Shown one piece after another: positions 27,358-34,791 of a DNA stretch of 64,000 bases. Each line of letters starts with the position of its first letter. The first letter of the stretch is position 1. The stretch is from Bradyrhizobium sp. sGM-13 (GTDB lineage: Bacteria > Pseudomonadota > Alphaproteobacteria > Rhizobiales > Xanthobacteraceae): positions 1 through 64,000 of the forward strand of contig NZ_JAGWDK010000003.1 of NCBI RefSeq assembly GCF_018398875.1, in the 5' to 3' direction. Below the pieces are notes generated by a model. That model had not been told where the DNA came from. It did no database searches and saw only the letters and a program-made list of their open reading frames with translations. A program made the position numbers and the translations under genes.

Positions 27358-27540
27358 GTCGTAGGGTGGGCAGATTCTCTCGTCGTCCCTGCGAACGCAG
27401 GGACCCATACGCCGCGGCGGAAACTATTTGGGTGCGCTGGTCGACGGTTTTCTTCAACAACGGAAGCCGGTGGTTATGGGTCCCTGCGTTAGCAGGGACG
27501 ACGACATTCCGGCGCAAATGCGCCTTTGCCACCCTACGAT
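27358..27540. repeat. Nested composite of two palindromic repeat families
   Basis: Outer inverted ends GTAGGGTGGGCA and TGCCACCCTAC belong to the family also seen at 42708, 49616 and 50057. Inside them sits a complete copy of the GTCCCTGCGAACGCAGGGAC family (arms 27381-27410 and 27471-27505). One family therefore appears to have inserted into the other. It separates pdeM from the convergent LysR gene. Confidence 0.75.
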
Positions 27541-27551
27541 TCCTCGTATCG

Positions 27552-28415
27552 CTACGCCGCCTTCGCGTCGACGCTGTCGCAGAATTCGGCGAGGCGGTCG
27601 GCGAGCCGCAGCGTTGCGGGGCTGGCGTCGGGCGAGGCCACCAGCGCCAGCTCGGTCTTGTCGATCGGCGCAAAGCCGTCCTTCGCCGTGAGCACGCGAT
27701 GGCCGGCCTGGATCGCGATATCGGAGAGAATGCTCAATCCCAATCCTGCGGCAACCGCGGCCTGAATGCCGGCGAGGCCAGAAGACGTATAGGCCATGTG
27801 CCAGGATCGACCGGCGCTTTCCAGCGCATGGATCGCGCGCGAACGATAGAGGCAGCCGGCGGGAAAGCCGATCAGCGGCACCGAGCCGGCGTTGATATCG
27901 ACCGGATGGGTTTTGCTGGTGACCCAATGCACTTTCTCCGGCCACACCGCGATCGCGCCTTTCTCGCCGGCGTCGCGCTTGAGCAGCGCCAGATCGAGAT
28001 CGCCGCGTTCGATGTCGCGCCTGAGATACGTGCTCTGGTCGGCGCGCACATCGAGCCGCAGGCCCGGCCGCGACCGCGAAAACGTCGCCAGCAACTTGGC
28101 GAGACGATAGGCGGCGAAATCCTCGGGGATGCCGAGCTTGATCGCACCTTCGCTTTCCGGCCGTGCCACCACATCGCGGGCTTCTTCGGCGAGCGACAAC
28201 AGTCGCCGCGCATAGGACAACAGCCGCTCGCCGGCCTCCGTCGGCGTCACGTCCTTGCCGTTGCGGTTCAACAGCGGCTGGCCGACATCGTCTTCCAGAC
28301 GCTTGATCTGCTGGCTGACGGTCGATTGTGTGCGGTGGACGCGCTCGCCGGCGCGGGTGAAGCCGCCGGCATCGACGACGGAAACGAAACTGCGCAGCAG
28401 CTCCAGATCGAGCAT
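27552..28415 (-). CDS. LysR family transcriptional regulator
   Basis: A 287-residue LysR-type regulator: winged helix-turn-helix at residues 1-60 (LELLRSFVSVVDAGGFTRAGERVHRTQSTVSQQIKRLEDD, the family hallmark), then a type 2 periplasmic-binding-like effector domain. It is divergent from an EamA-type exporter 97 bases away, the usual arrangement for LysR genes that control their neighbour. The effector is unknown. Confidence 0.93.
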   Translation of the reverse strand: MLDLELLRSFVSVVDAGGFTRAGERVHRTQSTVSQQIKRLEDDVGQPLLNRNGKDVTPTEAGERLLSYARRLLSLAEEARDVVARPESEGAIKLGIPEDFAAYRLAKLLATFSRSRPGLRLDVRADQSTYLRRDIERGDLDLALLKRDAGEKGAIAVWPEKVHWVTSKTHPVDINAGSVPLIGFPAGCLYRSRAIHALESAGRSWHMAYTSSGLAGIQAAVAAGLGLSILSDIAIQAGHRVLTAKDGFAPIDKTELALVASPDASPATLRLADRLAEFCDSVDAKAA

Positions 28416-28438
28416 GTGAATGCTCCATTTATAAATCC

Positions 28439-28451
28439 ACTGATCATCAGT
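28439..28451. promoter_or_regulatory. Probable LysR operator between lysR-like and EamA genes
   Basis: ACTGA-TCA-TCAGT is an imperfect dyad (5-bp arms) inside an AT-rich stretch (28425-28475) that is unusual for this window, flanked by ATAAA and TTTAT. LysR proteins typically bind a T-N11-A dyad at this kind of divergent promoter. The exact protected region is inferred. Confidence 0.4.
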
Positions 28452-28512
28452 TTATCATTTAATTTCCAAATATCAAGGCGCGGCCCTAGATCAGGGTGCA
28501 AGGAGACTATCC

Positions 28513-29433
28513 ATGTCGCTCGCCCCTTCGGCCGCGGTCCCCCGCGCCGGCCTCAATCTGTTACCGCTTTATATCGGCCTGTTCTGTCTGCTCTGGAGCT
28601 TTGCCTTCGTCGCCGGCAAGGTCGGCGTCACCGACTGCCCACCGCTGATCCTGCTCACGGCGCGATTTTCGCTCGCGGGAATCTTGATCCTCGGTATCAC
28701 GGTGCTGCGTGGCGAGGCATGGTCCTCGCTGACCTGGCGCGACGCCGGAATCTTCGCCATCCTCGGCGTCGCCAACAACGCGCTCTACCTTGGTCTCGGC
28801 TACACCGGGCTGCAGACGGTATCGGCCGGCCTCGGCGGCCTGATTGTCAGCGCCAATCCGGTTTTCACTGCTGTACTTGCGGCATTGTTTCTCGGCGAGG
28901 CGCTGACCTGGCGCAAGGTGACGGGACTTTTGCTCGGCATCTCCGGCGTCGCCTTCATCGTCTGGCACCGCATGTCGGTCGGCACGGATAGCTTTCACGG
29001 CATCCTGTTCACGCTGGCCTCGCTGGCCTCGATCGTCGTCGGCACCATCTTGTTCAAGGTGCTGGCGCCGAAAGGAAGTCTCTGGGTCGGCAATGGCGTG
29101 CAGAATCTCGCCGCGGGCGTCGTGCTGCTGCCGTTTGCGTTCACGCTCTCCAGCGTCAGTGACATCGTGCCGAGCGCGCGGCTCGCCGGTGCGTTCGCTT
29201 TTCTCGTGCTCGGCGGATCGATCCTGGCTTACCTGCTCTGGTTTCATCTCTTGAAGGTCTGCGGCGCGACGGCCGCGAGCGCCTATCACTTCCTGATGCC
29301 GCCGCTCGGCATGCTGTTTGCCTTTCTTGTGCTCGGCGAACACGTCGAATTCCGCGACCTGCTCGGCATCGTGCCCGTAGCGCTCGGCATTTATCTGGTG
29401 ACACGTCCCGCTGCGGCTACCGATCAATCTTAA
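28513..29433 (+). CDS. EamA/DMT family transporter
   Basis: A 306-residue, ten-helix protein of the drug/metabolite transporter superfamily with two EamA repeats. The first repeat opens LYIGLFCLLWSFAFVAGKVGVTDCPPLILLTARF, and the glycine-rich end of each repeat is seen (LGEALTWRKVTGLLLGISGVAFIV and LGEHVEFRDLLGIVPVALGIYLV). Such proteins export amino acids or small metabolites. It is divergent from the LysR gene, which probably controls it, and is followed 15 bases later by an MBL-fold hydrolase on the same strand. Confidence 0.93.
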   Translation: MSLAPSAAVPRAGLNLLPLYIGLFCLLWSFAFVAGKVGVTDCPPLILLTARFSLAGILILGITVLRGEAWSSLTWRDAGIFAILGVANNALYLGLGYTGLQTVSAGLGGLIVSANPVFTAVLAALFLGEALTWRKVTGLLLGISGVAFIVWHRMSVGTDSFHGILFTLASLASIVVGTILFKVLAPKGSLWVGNGVQNLAAGVVLLPFAFTLSSVSDIVPSARLAGAFAFLVLGGSILAYLLWFHLLKVCGATAASAYHFLMPPLGMLFAFLVLGEHVEFRDLLGIVPVALGIYLVTRPAAATDQS

Positions 29434-29448
29434 TAGAGGGAGCAAGTC

Positions 29449-30231
29449 ATGACAGTAACCATCACCCTGATCGGCGGCCCGACGGCGCTCATCGAAGTCG
29501 ACGGCTTCCGGCTGCTGACCGATCCGACGTTCGACGAGCCCGGCGCCTATCAACTGCCGCATGTAAAACTGGAAAAGCTGGTCGGTCCCGCCGTCAGCGC
29601 GCATGATATCGGCGAAGTCGATGCCGTGCTGCTCAGCCATGACCAGCACTCGGATAATCTCGACCATTCGGGGCGCGATTTTCTCAAATCCGCCAAGCGC
29701 GTGCTGACGACGGAGGTTGGCGCAAAGCGGCTCGGCGGCCACGCCGAAGGCTTTGCGCCGTGGGCATCGACCGAACTGACCGGCAGGAACGGTCATTCGC
29801 TGACCATCACCGCGACGCCGGCGCGTCACGGCCCGGCGGGAATCGAACCACTCGCGGGCGACGTGATCGGCTTCGTGGTTTCCTCGAGCAGGCCGGGCAG
29901 CCGTCCGATCTACATCAGGGGCGACACCGTTTGGTACGAAGGCGTTGCTGAAGTGGCGAGGCGGTTCAAGGCCGGCGTGGTGCTGCCGTTCGCGGGCGCG
30001 GCGCAAACCCGCGGCCCCTTCCACATCACGATGGACACCAACGATACGATCGAGACCGCGCGCGCATTCCCGGATGCGGTGATCGTGCCCGTACATACGG
30101 AAGGGTGGAAACATTTCCGCCAGAGTGCGAACGATCTGCGCGCCACCTTCGACACGCTAGGCTTTGGACCGCGGTTGCGAATTCTAGAGCCGGGTGTAGC
30201 GACGGTTATCGAGCCGCTAGGCGCCGCGTGA
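29449..30231 (+). CDS. UlaG-like MBL-fold hydrolase
   Basis: A 260-residue metallo-hydrolase of the UlaG/YcbL-like branch of the MBL fold. The opening VTITLIGGPTALIEVDGFRLLTDPTFD is the family signature; DAVLLSHDQHSDNLDHSG carries the zinc ligands (the first His of the HxHxDH motif reads HDQHSDNLD), with later TPARHGPAG and GDTVWYEG. UlaG-type enzymes act on lactones or phosphate esters, and the substrate here is unknown. A GAGGGAG site lies nine bases before the ATG. Its spacing suggests an operon with the exporter. Confidence 0.88.
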   Translation: MTVTITLIGGPTALIEVDGFRLLTDPTFDEPGAYQLPHVKLEKLVGPAVSAHDIGEVDAVLLSHDQHSDNLDHSGRDFLKSAKRVLTTEVGAKRLGGHAEGFAPWASTELTGRNGHSLTITATPARHGPAGIEPLAGDVIGFVVSSSRPGSRPIYIRGDTVWYEGVAEVARRFKAGVVLPFAGAAQTRGPFHITMDTNDTIETARAFPDAVIVPVHTEGWKHFRQSANDLRATFDTLGFGPRLRILEPGVATVIEPLGAA

Positions 30232-30315
30232 CGGACCACCAGGAGGCAACGGACGAGCTCGTGATCTGGAACCTGTTCCCGTTAGATACGTTGTCGCCGG
30301 GGCTGGACCCTTGGC

Positions 30316-31674
30316 ATGTCAGTTCGCAACAAGTCGCATCGGAAGCACCACGCGCATGCGGGCACCGGAAATAATAAACCGGCAGCGCGGGCCAAGGCAC
30401 GTCGTTCGTTTCGCTTCCGTGATGCGCTGAAAGCGCTCGGGCCGGGCCTGATCACCGGCGCGTCCGACGACGATCCGTCGGGAATCGGCACCTATAGCCA
30501 GGCCGGCGCACAGCTCGGTTACGGCATCGGCTGGACCATGCTGCTGACGTTTCCGCTGATGGCGGCGATCCAGGAAATCTCCGCGCGAGTCGGCCGCGTC
30601 ACCGGCCATGGAATCGCGGGCAACGTGAGCCGGCATTATTCGCCATGGCTGCTCAACGTGGTGGTGGCGATGCTGTTCATCGCCAATACGATCAACATCG
30701 GCGCCGATCTCGGCGCCATGGCGGACGCCACCAAACTGCTAATCGGTGGCCATAGCATCTTCTATGTATTGGTGTTCGGCGTGACCTCGGTCGCGGCGCA
30801 GATCTTCCTCGACTACAAACGTTACGTGTCGGTGTTGAAATGGCTAACGCTCAGCCTATTCGCCTACGTTGCCGCGCTCGCTTTTGCAAAAGTTTCGTGG
30901 AGCGACGCGCTTGCCGGCATTCTCATTCCGCGCCCGGCCTGGAGCCTGGAATATTTTACAACCATCGTCGCGATTCTTGGCACCACGATCTCGCCGTATC
31001 TGTTCTTCTGGCAAGCCTCGCAGGAAGCCGAGGACCAGCGCGTCGACAAGGCGAAGCGGCCGCTGGTCGAAAAGCATTACGGCGCGCAGCAGGAATTCAA
31101 TCGTATTCGCGCCGACACCATCGTCGGTATGGCGTTCTCCAACCTGATCGCATTGTCGATCATCGTAACCGCCGCGGCGACGCTGCATGCGGCCGGAAAG
31201 ACGGATATCCAGAGCTCGGCGGACGCCGCCGAAGCCCTGCGTCCGATCGCCGGCGCGTTCGCTGAAACGATTTTTGCGCTCGGCATCGTCGGCACCGGAT
31301 TGCTGGCAATTCCGGTGCTCGCCGGCGCCGCCGCCTATGCCGTCGGGGAGGGACGGCGATGGCCGGTCGGGCTCGCGCGCAAGCCCAAGGCCGCCGCCGC
31401 GTTCTACGCGGTGCTGGCGCTCTCGGCTGGCATAGGCATCGCGTTGAACTTCACGCCGATCAACCCGATCTCGGCGCTGTATTGGAGCGCGGTCATCAAC
31501 GGCGTGCTCGCCGTGCCGGTGATGGTGCTGCTGATGCTCATGGCCCGCCGCAGGGACGTGATGGACCGCTACGTCATCAAGGGTCCACTCTATTGGCTGG
31601 GATGGCTGTCCACCGCGGCGATGCTGCTCAGCGTCGTCGCGATGGGGATGGGGTTTTTTGCCGGGAAGTCGTGA
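30316..31674 (+). CDS. Nramp-related divalent metal transporter
   Basis: A 452-residue, eleven-helix transporter of the Nramp/SLC11 group. After a Lys/His/Ala-rich N-terminus (residues 1-30) the first helix reads LGPGLITGASDDDPSGIGTYSQAGAQ. Classical Nramps have Asp-Pro-Gly-Asn here; this one has Asp-Pro-Ser-Gly. In the sixth helix, where classical Nramps have a metal-binding Met before Pro-His, this one reads ILGTTISPYLFFWQASQ. It therefore belongs to the divergent Nramp-related clade, some of which carry Mg2+ and not Mn2+/Fe2+. The metal is not known. Confidence 0.88.
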   Translation: MSVRNKSHRKHHAHAGTGNNKPAARAKARRSFRFRDALKALGPGLITGASDDDPSGIGTYSQAGAQLGYGIGWTMLLTFPLMAAIQEISARVGRVTGHGIAGNVSRHYSPWLLNVVVAMLFIANTINIGADLGAMADATKLLIGGHSIFYVLVFGVTSVAAQIFLDYKRYVSVLKWLTLSLFAYVAALAFAKVSWSDALAGILIPRPAWSLEYFTTIVAILGTTISPYLFFWQASQEAEDQRVDKAKRPLVEKHYGAQQEFNRIRADTIVGMAFSNLIALSIIVTAAATLHAAGKTDIQSSADAAEALRPIAGAFAETIFALGIVGTGLLAIPVLAGAAAYAVGEGRRWPVGLARKPKAAAAFYAVLALSAGIGIALNFTPINPISALYWSAVINGVLAVPVMVLLMLMARRRDVMDRYVIKGPLYWLGWLSTAAMLLSVVAMGMGFFAGKS

Positions 31675-31676
31675 TC

Positions 31677-31785
31677 GTGTCCCGGACGCGGTGCAACGCA
31701 AAGCGGTGCACCGCAGAGAGGGACCCATCCGCGATGGACCCCGGACCAGCAGCGCATCACTTCGTGCTGCGCAGCATCCGGGGAA
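31677..31785. repeat. GTCCCGGACGC palindromic repeat
   Basis: The left half contains the hairpin GCGGTGCA...TGCACCGC, and the right half ends GCTGCGCAGCATCCGGGG. The layout matches another Bradyrhizobium-style element. It lies between the convergent Nramp and TIGR02186 genes and may serve as their shared transcript end. Confidence 0.6.
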
Positions 31786-31791
31786 CGCCCC

Positions 31792-32574
31792 TCAATCTTT
31801 CCGGAACACGATCGATGCCATCCATCCCGTCATCAGCGCCATGAACGCAGTGACGAGCCCATAGACAAACCCGTTCTGGCGCGCGGTTGTCGCGACGAAC
31901 TGTTCAAAGCCGACTTTCACGATTTCAAACGCCGTGTCGGTCTTGGCCACCAGCGCGCCTTCGGCGAACAGCTTGATCTCTACATTGTAGAGACCGATCG
32001 GCACTTCCGCAGGCAGCGGAATGCCGGTGCGGAACAGCGTCGGCGTCAGGAACGTCACCGCCGAGGTCTCCTCGCGATAGAGGCCGTGCTGCTTGCGCAG
32101 CCGCACGAAGGCGCTGCGGAACGCATCGTCCGGCACGACGTCGGCATAGTCGGGCCCGACGCGCTGGGTGAGCAGCACGTTGTTCAGCCCGAGCTGCTGC
32201 CGCCGCTGCACCTCGGGCGAGGCGATGGCGTCGAACGGGCGGTTGGAAAACAGCGCCAGGTAGGTCGGCACCTGGAGGAACTGCCGGGAGTCGGTGTTGA
32301 TCCAGATCCCGAACCGGCGCTCCTTGCGGCGCGTCACCATGTCGGCGCGCGGGCCGGCAACCGTTACCACGAGATCGTAGCTGCGATTGGCCGGCGTGGT
32401 GGCGTCCTTCTCGACCGAACCGAACAGCACCAGCTCCTCGCCGGAATAGTTCGGCGTCACGGTGACGCGATGGTTCGATACCGAAACGATTAGGCGTTCG
32501 GCCCGAACCGGCGACGCCGCGAGCACCGCGGCCAGCGCAAGCCATCCGAGCGTGCGGGCGAGGCGTGCGGTCAT
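31792..32574 (-). CDS. TIGR02186 family membrane protein
   Basis: A 260-residue protein with an N-terminal signal peptide (cleavage near PVRAERL), an extended beta-rich periplasmic region (RLIVSVSNHRVTVTPNYSGEELVLFGSV), and one C-terminal membrane helix (FVYGLVTAFMALMTGWMASIVF). This matches the alphaproteobacterial TIGR02186 family of unknown role. Its start overlaps the TauE-type gene by four bases, so both come from one transcript and probably work together on sulfur-oxyanion export. Confidence 0.9.
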   Translation of the reverse strand: MTARLARTLGWLALAAVLAASPVRAERLIVSVSNHRVTVTPNYSGEELVLFGSVEKDATTPANRSYDLVVTVAGPRADMVTRRKERRFGIWINTDSRQFLQVPTYLALFSNRPFDAIASPEVQRRQQLGLNNVLLTQRVGPDYADVVPDDAFRSAFVRLRKQHGLYREETSAVTFLTPTLFRTGIPLPAEVPIGLYNVEIKLFAEGALVAKTDTAFEIVKVGFEQFVATTARQNGFVYGLVTAFMALMTGWMASIVFRKD

Positions 32575-33497
32575 CCCGTCACTCCTGTTTCCCGCACGGT
32601 GAAGAGATCCTCGGGCCGGATCACCAGTTCAACGGCGAAACGAATGCCCACGGCGAGAACCAGTAGCCCGAGCAGCAGCCGCAAATGTTCGCCGCGGATT
32701 TTCTGCCCCGCGCGGGCACCGAACTGGGCGCCGGTGACGCCGCCGACCATCAGGATCAGCGCCAGCACCGCATCGACCAGATGATTGGTGACCGCATGCA
32801 ACATGGTGGCGAACACCATCGTGACCAGGGTGAGCACCATCGAGGTACCGATCACGGTCGAGGTCGGCACCCGCAGCACATAGATCAACAGCGGCACCAG
32901 GATGAAACCGCCGCCGATCCCCATCACGGCACCGATGAAGCCAATGGCCAGGCCGATCACGACGACCGGAATGACGGACAGATAGATTTTCGAGCGCTTG
33001 AAGCGCATCTTCAACGGCAGGCCATGAATCCAGACATGGCTGCCCGGGCGGCGCGTGGTGACCGGACCGCCGCGGCGGGCCCTGAGCAGCGCCCGCAGGC
33101 CTTCCCAGAACATCAGGGCGCCGACGGTGGTCAGCAGGATCACGTAAGACGTCGCGATCATGAGATCGAGCTGACCGAGCGAGCGCAGCAGCGTGAAGGT
33201 CCAGACCCCCAGCGCCGTGCCCAAACTGCCGCCGCTCAGCAGCACCACCGCCAGGACCGGATCGATGGCGCGCCGCCGCCAGTAGGAGATCGCGCCGGAG
33301 AACGAGGACGCCGCGATGTGACTGGCGACCGAGGCGACCGCGACCGCGGGTGCAATGCCGACGAAGATCAACAGCGGCGTCATCAGGAAGCCGCCGCCGA
33401 TCCCGAACATGCCGGAGACGAACCCGACCGCCGCGCCCATCGCCAGGATGAGGAAAACGTTGACCGGAATGTCGGCGATCGGGAGGTAGAGCTGCAC
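32571..33497 (-). CDS. TauE/SafE family exporter
   Basis: A 308-residue membrane protein of the TauE/SafE family, which exports sulfite, sulfoacetate or related anions. The family's repeated motif is plain twice: GFVSGMFGIGGGFLMTPLLIFVGI near residue 30 and GFIGAVMGIGGGFILVPLLIYVL near residue 205. It starts with GTG at 33497, with no strong ribosome site. The stop overlaps the start of the TIGR02186 gene. No sulfur-metabolism gene is adjacent, so the substrate is inferred from the family only. Confidence 0.92.
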   Translation of the reverse strand: MQLYLPIADIPVNVFLILAMGAAVGFVSGMFGIGGGFLMTPLLIFVGIAPAVAVASVASHIAASSFSGAISYWRRRAIDPVLAVVLLSGGSLGTALGVWTFTLLRSLGQLDLMIATSYVILLTTVGALMFWEGLRALLRARRGGPVTTRRPGSHVWIHGLPLKMRFKRSKIYLSVIPVVVIGLAIGFIGAVMGIGGGFILVPLLIYVLRVPTSTVIGTSMVLTLVTMVFATMLHAVTNHLVDAVLALILMVGGVTGAQFGARAGQKIRGEHLRLLLGLLVLAVGIRFAVELVIRPEDLFTVRETGVTG

Positions 33498-33778
33498 GCG
33501 CGTCTGCTTTTGTCGCTTTGCCGCAAGAGACGGCCGAGGGGCCGCTCAGGGCATGGTTTGTCTTGTATTTGCCGGCAGTGGGAAATCCGGTTCGCGCATG
33601 CACCTTTGCGTGCGCAGGGCCGGTTCCCGCGCCTTTGCATAACTGAATTCGGCAGCGTGAGGGACTAAAAATGCCCGGCAAGGCAAATTTTTGCCGTACG
33701 CGCGCGTGTCTCAGCACGTTGAAACGCTGTTACAAATCCGAAAAAGCCAGTCGGTTCGTGGGGCCGGCACTCGGCCGC

Positions 33779-34582
33779 TCAGGGCGTTCCGAGCGGGTCG
33801 GTGACGAGGTTCATCGCCAGCGCCTGCTTGGGGCTGAGCCAGCGAATGTCCCTGGTCTCGGACATCGCTTCCACGATCGAGGATGAGACCCCCATTTTGG
33901 TCATGTAGCCCAACACCGCGCCCGATATCCGCTGGGCCTCTGCGACGGGATCGCCCAAGGGCCTGGTCGTGACAAACCGATGAACGCCCAATGCCGAGCC
34001 CAATACGCCGAAGCGGGTCTTGCCTCCGGCATAGGCCAGCACGCAGGCGCTGGCGCAGTAACCGGGCTTGATGCGGCCCGCAGCGTCGGCGCTGCCGACA
34101 GCGGTTGCTAGCCCCCGCGATCGGATGATCTCGCCCATGATCACCGCCTGGTTCAAATCACCGCCGGGGGAAGCCAACAGGACGATGTCACCGGGGGCGA
34201 GGTTGGCCTGGTCCAGCCTGCCGCGAAACCAGCTCGCCGCGGCGGGGCCGATCGTGCCGCTGACGAACAGGGCGCGGCGCCCCTGGCTCGAACCGTCGAG
34301 GTGGAGCGTATCGATCACCTGGGATGTCAGGCTTGGCGAGACGTACTGGTCCTTCCAGTAGTGCCAGGCCTCTGGTTGCGACAGATCCCGGTAGGCGCGA
34401 ATGCAGACGCCGGCAACCAGCAGGATGAAGATCGCCACCGTCCAAAACTGCCATTGGCGCCGGGGTGGCTGAGGCGGTGGCGCCGGTGCCTGACCGGGCG
34501 GGAGGCGCGGTGGCGCAACCGCAGGGCCCGTCGGCGAGCGGCGGAGGCGATTTTCCCCGTTCTGGCTGTCGTCGGCCGACAA
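33779..34582 (-). CDS. Membrane-anchored ClpP-fold serine peptidase-like protein
   Basis: A 267-residue protein: Pro/Arg-rich N-terminus, one membrane helix at about residues 45-65 (FWTVAIFILLVAGVCI), then a ClpP-like domain outside the cytoplasm. Catalytic-type features are intact: the oxyanion segment IVLLASPGGDLNQAV, the serine in GYCASACVLAYAGG and a histidine in LGVHRFV. The serine sits between two cysteines (CASAC), which could form a disulfide. The same CASAC occurs in the secreted protein at 4614-5084. Likely a periplasmic peptidase or a non-catalytic relative. Confidence 0.82.
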   Translation of the reverse strand: MSADDSQNGENRLRRSPTGPAVAPPRLPPGQAPAPPPQPPRRQWQFWTVAIFILLVAGVCIRAYRDLSQPEAWHYWKDQYVSPSLTSQVIDTLHLDGSSQGRRALFVSGTIGPAAASWFRGRLDQANLAPGDIVLLASPGGDLNQAVIMGEIIRSRGLATAVGSADAAGRIKPGYCASACVLAYAGGKTRFGVLGSALGVHRFVTTRPLGDPVAEAQRISGAVLGYMTKMGVSSSIVEAMSETRDIRWLSPKQALAMNLVTDPLGTP

Positions 34583-34684
34583 TCGATCCTCTTTGCAACC
34601 CGGATCCGTTCAGGATCAGGCTGACCAGAAGCACTAATACGAATTTATGGCCGAGGATATGGCGGCGATGCCGGCGGCAAGCGC

Positions 34685-34791
34685 TTAGAGCGTTTTCGAG
34701 CGAATTGGACACCGGTTCGCGTCAAGAAAACGGGTCAAAACAAAAACCTAGAGCCCCGGTTCTGATTCAATCAGAACCGAAATGGCTCTAG
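34685..34791. repeat. GAGCGTTTTCGAGC repeat with perfect hairpin
   Basis: The element ends with the perfect dyad GGTTCTGATT-C-AATCAGAACC inside TAGAGCC...GGCTCTA. This is a recognisable interspersed element style in this bacterial group. It lies in the gap between podJ (stop at 34788) and the ClpP-fold gene, so it probably ends or stabilises the podJ transcript. Confidence 0.7.

Noticed and set aside
28561..30114. 517-codon open frame on the minus strand over the EamA and MBL genes
   Set aside because: Both plus-strand genes have clear family signatures; the minus product is Arg/Gln/His-rich with no recognisable fold.
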